Origin: Methylobacterium sp. Leaf118
GTDB lineage: Bacteria; Pseudomonadota; Alphaproteobacteria; Rhizobiales; Beijerinckiaceae
Assembly: GCF_920984675.1 (NCBI RefSeq)
Contig: NZ_CAKLBV010000015.1
Span: forward strand, 26,580-90,579
DNA length: 64,000 nt
Direction of reading: 5' to 3'
Below are positions 60,511 to 64,000 of the stretch, one piece after another. Made by a program: the position numbers and the translations under genes. The stretch's first letter is position 1. Each line of letters opens with the position of its first letter. The notes under the pieces were generated by a model. The model was not told where the DNA came from. It saw only the letters and a list, made by a program, of their open reading frames with translations, and searched no databases.

Positions 60511-60538
60511 CTGGCCGCAGGGGGGGGGGCGAGCGCCC

Positions 60539-60965
60539 GTAAGCACTCGGTGACGGCCGCCTTGTGCGGGTCGTGCTCTGCTCTGGATACAGGAAGTGGC
60601 GTCGGATGGCGCTGTATCGGCCCTGTGTCTGGTCCTATGACCACCCCTCACATCGTTGTCGCCGGCACGCGCCGAAGCTGGTCGCCCGAGCAGAAGCGGG
60701 CCATCCTGGCCGAGGCGGACGATCCCGCCACGACCGCCTCGGCTGTGGCGCGTCGGCACGGCCTGCATTCCAGCCTGCTGTTCCAGTGGCAGCGCGCCGT
60801 GCGGGCCGAGCAGCAGGCCCGCACGACCTCCGCCCGGCCGGCCTTCGTCCCGCTCGCGCTGCCGCCTCCCGCCTTCGCGCCCGCCGAGAGGCCGGCCGGG
60901 CTGGGCATGAACGAGATCGAACTGGCCGGCGGCCACCGGCTGCGGGCCGAGGTCGGGGCGGCCAA
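60539..60965 (+). mobile_element. IS66-family element remnant
   Basis: The left end begins with GTAAGCACTCGGTGACGG at 60539, matching the GTAAGC start typical of IS66 terminal repeats. It continues into tnpA and breaks off near 60965. No tnpB, tnpC or right end is present. Confidence 0.7.
60637..60962 (+). pseudogene. truncated IS66 TnpA
   Basis: From ATG 60637 the frame encodes MTTPHIVVAGTRRSWSPEQK and a helix-turn-helix (SAVARRHGLHSSLLFQWQRAV), the IS66 OrfA pattern. After GGHRLRAEVGA the expected C-terminus is replaced by unrelated sequence, and the frame runs on through a tRNA fragment to 61191. The protein is therefore chimeric and non-functional. Confidence 0.8.
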
Positions 60966-61089
60966 GTGCGATGCGTGCTGCTGCGGCAATGCTGCGCTTG
61001 CGCTCACTCTCTTGCTTGCGGACAGGCACACAGCCGCTCGAAAGGCGAAACTTTCGGCTGCTAAGCGCTTGTTGCTAAACCAGAAAGAC

Positions 61090-61135
61090 GGTGCCGCAAG
61101 AGGGATTCGAACCCCCGACCCCCTCATTACGAATT
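61090..61135 (-). tRNA. 3' fragment of tRNA-Thr(CGU), likely attachment site
   Basis: On the minus strand the segment contains an anticodon loop TTCGTAA (anticodon CGU), the 3' half of the anticodon stem TGAGG, the variable loop GGGTC, a complete T arm (GGGGG-TTCGAAT-CCCTC), the acceptor 3' strand TTGCGGC, discriminator A and CC. The 5' half (acceptor, D arm, anticodon 5' strand) is absent at higher coordinates. Such anticodon-loop-to-3'-end fragments are the usual attR left by tyrosine-integrase islands. Confidence 0.8.
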
Positions 61136-61999
61136 TCGTTCGTCCTCGGTCTTCGTCGGAAATAGCGTTCGTTTGCAAGGCGTTGACGTAATTCGCGCCT
61201 TCTTTGACGGGATAGGCCGAACCGGCGGAGTGGTCACATCAGGCGCGGTTGCTCGTTCGGCGTTGCGGCGGCCCTGATTCGGCGTTGGTCGAGATCACAA
61301 TCGGCGAACAGGTCTTTGAACGGTCGGCGCCTCAATCCTCGGTAGGGTCGGCGCCGATCGCTCACCACCATCTCGGCGACCGTCCTGATCACGGTCGATT
61401 CGAACGACCCGATGATGGTTCTGCCGCAGGATGTCCGACGATCGGACGTTCTCTGGGTCGAGCGTGGCGGATGATGCGACGGCGTCCCTACCGGAGCCAA
61501 CAACAGCGTCCGTTGCATGTCTGGGGCCGCCGAGGCGGCCAATCTTCATGGAGCCGGACACGAGGCCACGAACGAGGGACATCGGTGTTCCGCGTCCTCT
61601 CCTTCGTTCCGGTTCATCTCCTCTTCGCCGGTTGATCTCCGGAGTCGGCGGAGCCGCGAGGCGCCGTCGAGTTCGGAGGTCGATCGGCTCGCGGACCGCC
61701 GACGAGCGCGTCAGCGCGAGGAAAGCGGGCCGCGACTGAATCGTCGTCTCCCTGGGAGGTGTCCTTCTATGACAACGAAGGACGAGGGGTAGCTGTCCGC
61801 CTTCGGCCGCCAGCGACCCCATGTGACGAGCCGCGCCCTCGGCCACCCGAAACGGGCGTCCCAGGGCACAACTCGTCACCGAAGGAAACAAATCGACATC
61901 CCTCGTCGCCCGATATAGATTAAATCCGTCCGCTTTTGCTTTATATAGACACGCGGCGGACGGATTTAATCAGAGACAACACTCGAAGATCCCAGAATC
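61136..61999. other. gene-poor start of an accessory region
   Basis: No frame here shows a recognisable protein. There are small palindromes (e.g. GTCCGACGATCGGAC at 61433) and, at the right end, a 16-bp inverted repeat (61918-61971). The composition is less GC-rich than the chromosome to the left. Confidence 0.5.
61918..61971. promoter_or_regulatory. long inverted repeat upstream of the P-loop gene
   Basis: GATTAAATCCGTCCGC and its exact complement are separated by 22 bases that contain TTTATATAGA; ATATAGA also occurs just left of the first arm. It ends 28 bases before an ATG. It could be an operator around a promoter or a site for an island-encoded protein. Confidence 0.6.
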
Positions 62000-62401
62000 A
62001 TGAACCTGAAAATCTACAGCGGCGCACCTGGAAGCGGGAAAACGCTTTCGGTCCTCAACGATGTCGCCGATACGCCGGGGCGGTACGTCATCGCCGTGCC
62101 GCGCAAGGAACTGGCCGAAGAGTTCGGCGCCTACCTGCGGGAGCGCCTCGACGCGAAGACCCGCAGCGCCACCGTGAAGACGATCCACTCGGGCCAGACC
62201 GGCTTCCGCGAAGGCGTGGTGCGCAGGATCGAGGAGGCTGTTCGCGACCATGCCGACAGCGCGCACTGCGTCCTCCTCATCACCCACGAAGGGTTCCTCG
62301 GAAGCGATCCGGTGCTCTTCGAGCAGAGACACGGGCAGTTAAGCTCCCTCGTCGTACCTCAATCACCGCTGTCTGGCCTCGGCGAAGCTAATTGGTTGTA
62401 G
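62000..62401 (+). pseudogene. truncated P-loop ATPase/helicase-like protein
   Basis: The 133-residue frame starts MNLKIYSGAPGSGKTLSVLN with Walker A at residues 8-15, then YVIAVPRKELAEEFGAYLRE and VLLITHEGFLGSDPVLFEQR, resembling the first domain of superfamily 1/2 helicase-like or phage-type ATPases. After LFEQRHG the sequence loses similarity and stops within 22 residues, just before the next gene. The catalytic second half is missing, so I read it as a deletion remnant; a short functional ATPase is less likely. Confidence 0.6.
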
Positions 62402-62409
62402 AACGATTC

Positions 62410-63924
62410 ATGCCGATCAATCAGCGCGAGCAAGTCCGCCAAAAGGCACTGGCTGAGATCGCCCTCCTCGACACGCCGCCTGAGCGCGAGTTCGATGTGC
62501 TGGCAAAACTCGCGCAGCGCATGCTTGGCACTGGCATGTCTTCGATCACCCTGGTTGCCCCAGAGCGGCAGTGGTTCAAGGCTCGCTGCGGTCCCCTGGC
62601 ACCCCAAACCGCGCGGGCTCAGGCGTTCTACCCTGTCGTAGTCGAGACCGAAGCGGCGCTCACCGTGGCGGACGCCCGGCTCGACCCCCGTTTCGCCGAA
62701 AGCCCGTTCGTTACAGGCGCACCGAACATCCGCTACTACGCGGGTGTCCCGGTTCGCATCCAGCAGCCCGATGGAGACCGAGTCGCGATCGGCACGCTCT
62801 GCGTCCTCGACGAGCGACCGCGTGAGCCAACTCCAGCCGACTTAGAGGTCCTGGAAGAGTTGGCCTGCGTCGCCGAGGCCCTAATCGAGGCGCGGGCTAT
62901 CGCTCTTCGCGCTGCCGGGGCTGCTGAAGATCAGCGTCTGGCTGTTGAACGGCTCGAACGCGAGCGTCGACAGTTCAAGCAGGCCGAGCGCATGGCCGAC
63001 ATGGGATCGTACCGTTACGACATCGACAGGCAGATCACCGCTTGGTCGGACGGCGTCTTCGCCATTCACGAGCGGCCCGTCAGCGGCGGCGTGCCGACCG
63101 GCGAAATCATGAACCACTTTCCCGAACCAGACCGTACCATGTTCATCGCTGCGGTGATGCGGACGCTGGACACGGGCGAGCCGTTCGAGATGGACGCCGA
63201 TTTCGTAACCGCCAAAGGCAACGCGCGGCGCGTGCGATGCTCCTGCGAGATTGAGTTGGCCCAGGGTAAGCCTGTAGCCCTAATCGGTCTGATCCAGGAT
63301 ATCACCGAACGGTACGACTTGGAGCAGCGCCTGCGCCACCAAGCCCGTACCGACGATTTGACCCAACTTGCCAATCGAGCAGAATTTAATCGTGTTCTCG
63401 ATGCACGGCTGCGCGAAGCGCGATCTGTGAACAGCGATGTGGTGGTGCTTCTGATTGATCTCGACGGGTTCAAGGGCGTCAACGACGTCCTCGGACATGC
63501 GGCGGGAGACGCGGTACTGCGCCGCGTCGCTGATCGTTTGCGTGCCTCCTGTAACGGCGGGTGTCGTCCAGCGAGGCTGGGAGGCGACGAATTCGCGGTC
63601 GTCATGTCCGCCGATCTCGATCGCGCCGGTGTTGATCGGAAGGTGCGACGCCTCCTGCACGACCTTGAGATCGTCATGGACGGACAGGGCCATATCGCCC
63701 GAGTGACAGGATCAATCGGCATCGCGTGGTCGAAGGCAGCCGGACAAGACCGGGAAGTGCTCCTGCGTCAGGCCGATGCCGCTCTCTACACCGCCAAGCG
63801 CGCCCGAAAGGGAACGGCACAGACCTACCGGGTCGATGCCGACCAGGGGGCATGTTCTCTCACGTGGGCGTCGGTAACGTTAGGGTCAAAATCCAACCAG
63901 CTTGACTTTGCGAGCGACTGCTAG
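62410..63924 (+). CDS. GAF-PAS-GGDEF diguanylate cyclase
   Basis: 504 residues from ATG 62410. A GAF domain spans about 20-160 (FDVLAKLAQRMLGTGMSSITL, GVPVRIQQPDGDRVAIGTLCVLDE). A coiled stretch is followed by a PAS domain (about 195-300, MADMGSYRYDIDRQITAWSD, GLIQDITERYD). The GGDEF domain has DDLTQLANRAEF, LIDLDGFKGVND and the intact active site RLGGDEFA near 391. There is no EAL domain and no membrane segment, so it is a cytosolic c-di-GMP synthase with an unknown ligand. The last 25 residues are unlike the family and may come from adjoining sequence. Codon use is less GC-biased than on the left. Confidence 0.9.
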   Translation: MPINQREQVRQKALAEIALLDTPPEREFDVLAKLAQRMLGTGMSSITLVAPERQWFKARCGPLAPQTARAQAFYPVVVETEAALTVADARLDPRFAESPFVTGAPNIRYYAGVPVRIQQPDGDRVAIGTLCVLDERPREPTPADLEVLEELACVAEALIEARAIALRAAGAAEDQRLAVERLERERRQFKQAERMADMGSYRYDIDRQITAWSDGVFAIHERPVSGGVPTGEIMNHFPEPDRTMFIAAVMRTLDTGEPFEMDADFVTAKGNARRVRCSCEIELAQGKPVALIGLIQDITERYDLEQRLRHQARTDDLTQLANRAEFNRVLDARLREARSVNSDVVVLLIDLDGFKGVNDVLGHAAGDAVLRRVADRLRASCNGGCRPARLGGDEFAVVMSADLDRAGVDRKVRRLLHDLEIVMDGQGHIARVTGSIGIAWSKAAGQDREVLLRQADAALYTAKRARKGTAQTYRVDADQGACSLTWASVTLGSKSNQLDFASDC

Positions 63925-64000
63925 GGGTGGGGAGCGGACCCTGACCCTTCGCCCTAAAGCGGACGTTCGTGGATGGGCAATCTGACCCAGTGTGGGACCG

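Noticed and set aside
60520..60529. Run of ten G residues as a phase-variation tract
   Set aside because: It lies in a non-coding scar upstream of the IS66 end, not in a reading frame or promoter with visible function; it may also be a sequencing-length uncertainty.
61090..61135. Complete functional tRNA gene
   Set aside because: No 5' acceptor strand, D arm or 5' anticodon strand can be found at 61136-61180; only the 3' half is present.
60637..61191. 184-codon IS66-like frame taken as a full gene
   Set aside because: Its last 75 codons read through unrelated sequence and a tRNA fragment (GIRTPDPLITNF is a typical tRNA translation artefact).
61295..61891. 198-codon minus-strand frame in the island entry
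   Set aside because: Arg/Pro-rich, no motif, overlapped by frames of similar quality on the other strand; not supported as a gene.

Overview
The window looks like chromosomal DNA of a high-GC methylotrophic alphaproteobacterium of the Methylobacterium/Methylorubrum type. The main evidence is a tungsten-type NAD-linked formate dehydrogenase whose subunits have the lengths expected for Methylobacterium Fdh1 (572 and 989 residues), together with fused urease gamma/beta, FmdA/FmdB/FmdC-like amide genes and a typical alphaproteobacterial fabD-fabG-acpP-fabF-mltG block. No species-level claim can be made from sequence reading alone.

Layout. 1-830: 3' end of an RTX calcium-binding protein. 1045-18015 (all minus): a continuous nitrogen-scavenging block, read right to left as urtABCDE (urea/short-chain amide ABC transporter), fmdA (formamidase), fmdB, an FmdC-like porin, amiE (aliphatic amidase), ureD, ureAB (fused), an NCS2 permease, ureC, ureE, ureF, ureG and hupE/ureJ. 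Divergent from it at 18274-22612 are a transporter-like sensor kinase (NCS1 permease fold, Cys-rich knuckle, histidine kinase, receiver) and a LuxR-type response regulator. 23007-28107: a small unknown protein, then fdh1B and fdh1A. 28322-33455: zwf, a PilZ protein, a 53-residue small protein, cutA, nadK and a LuxR regulator. 33542-38699: mltG, fabF, acpP, fabG, fabD. 39077-44985: PAS sensor kinase, pepN, a retropepsin-like protease. 45101-48345: cytochrome bd-type oxidase cydAB with a small third subunit, and a DUF983 protein. 48540-50952: MocR-type regulator and a SLAC1/TehA-type transporter. 50953-51281: IS3 fragment and a hairpin repeat. 51282-56025: MacA-MacB-TolC-like efflux operon. 56934-60147: molybdoenzyme YedY-like, cytochrome b YedZ-like, NrsF, ECF sigma factor SigF and a methionine-rich MXKDX repeat protein, which matches the SigF/NrsF/MrpX/YedY1 oxidant-repair locus described in Azospira suillum. 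60351-63999: a scarred accessory region with an IS66 remnant, a 3' fragment of tRNA-Thr(CGU) that looks like an attachment site, a truncated P-loop protein, and a GAF-PAS-GGDEF diguanylate cyclase.

How it works together. The left third is a coherent pathway. The porin and ABC transporter bring in urea and small amides, FmdA and AmiE release ammonia from amides (FmdA yields formate), and urease with its accessory proteins splits urea. The divergent transporter-kinase and its regulator are the obvious candidates to sense the substrate. Formate from formamide can feed the neighbouring Fdh1. The oxidative-stress locus carries two near-identical ECF-type promoters, one before the methionine-rich protein and one before yedZ-yedY, which ties the five genes into one autoregulated stimulon. 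The right edge appears to be the entry into a genomic island whose other end, with an intact tRNA-Thr(CGU), should lie beyond the window.
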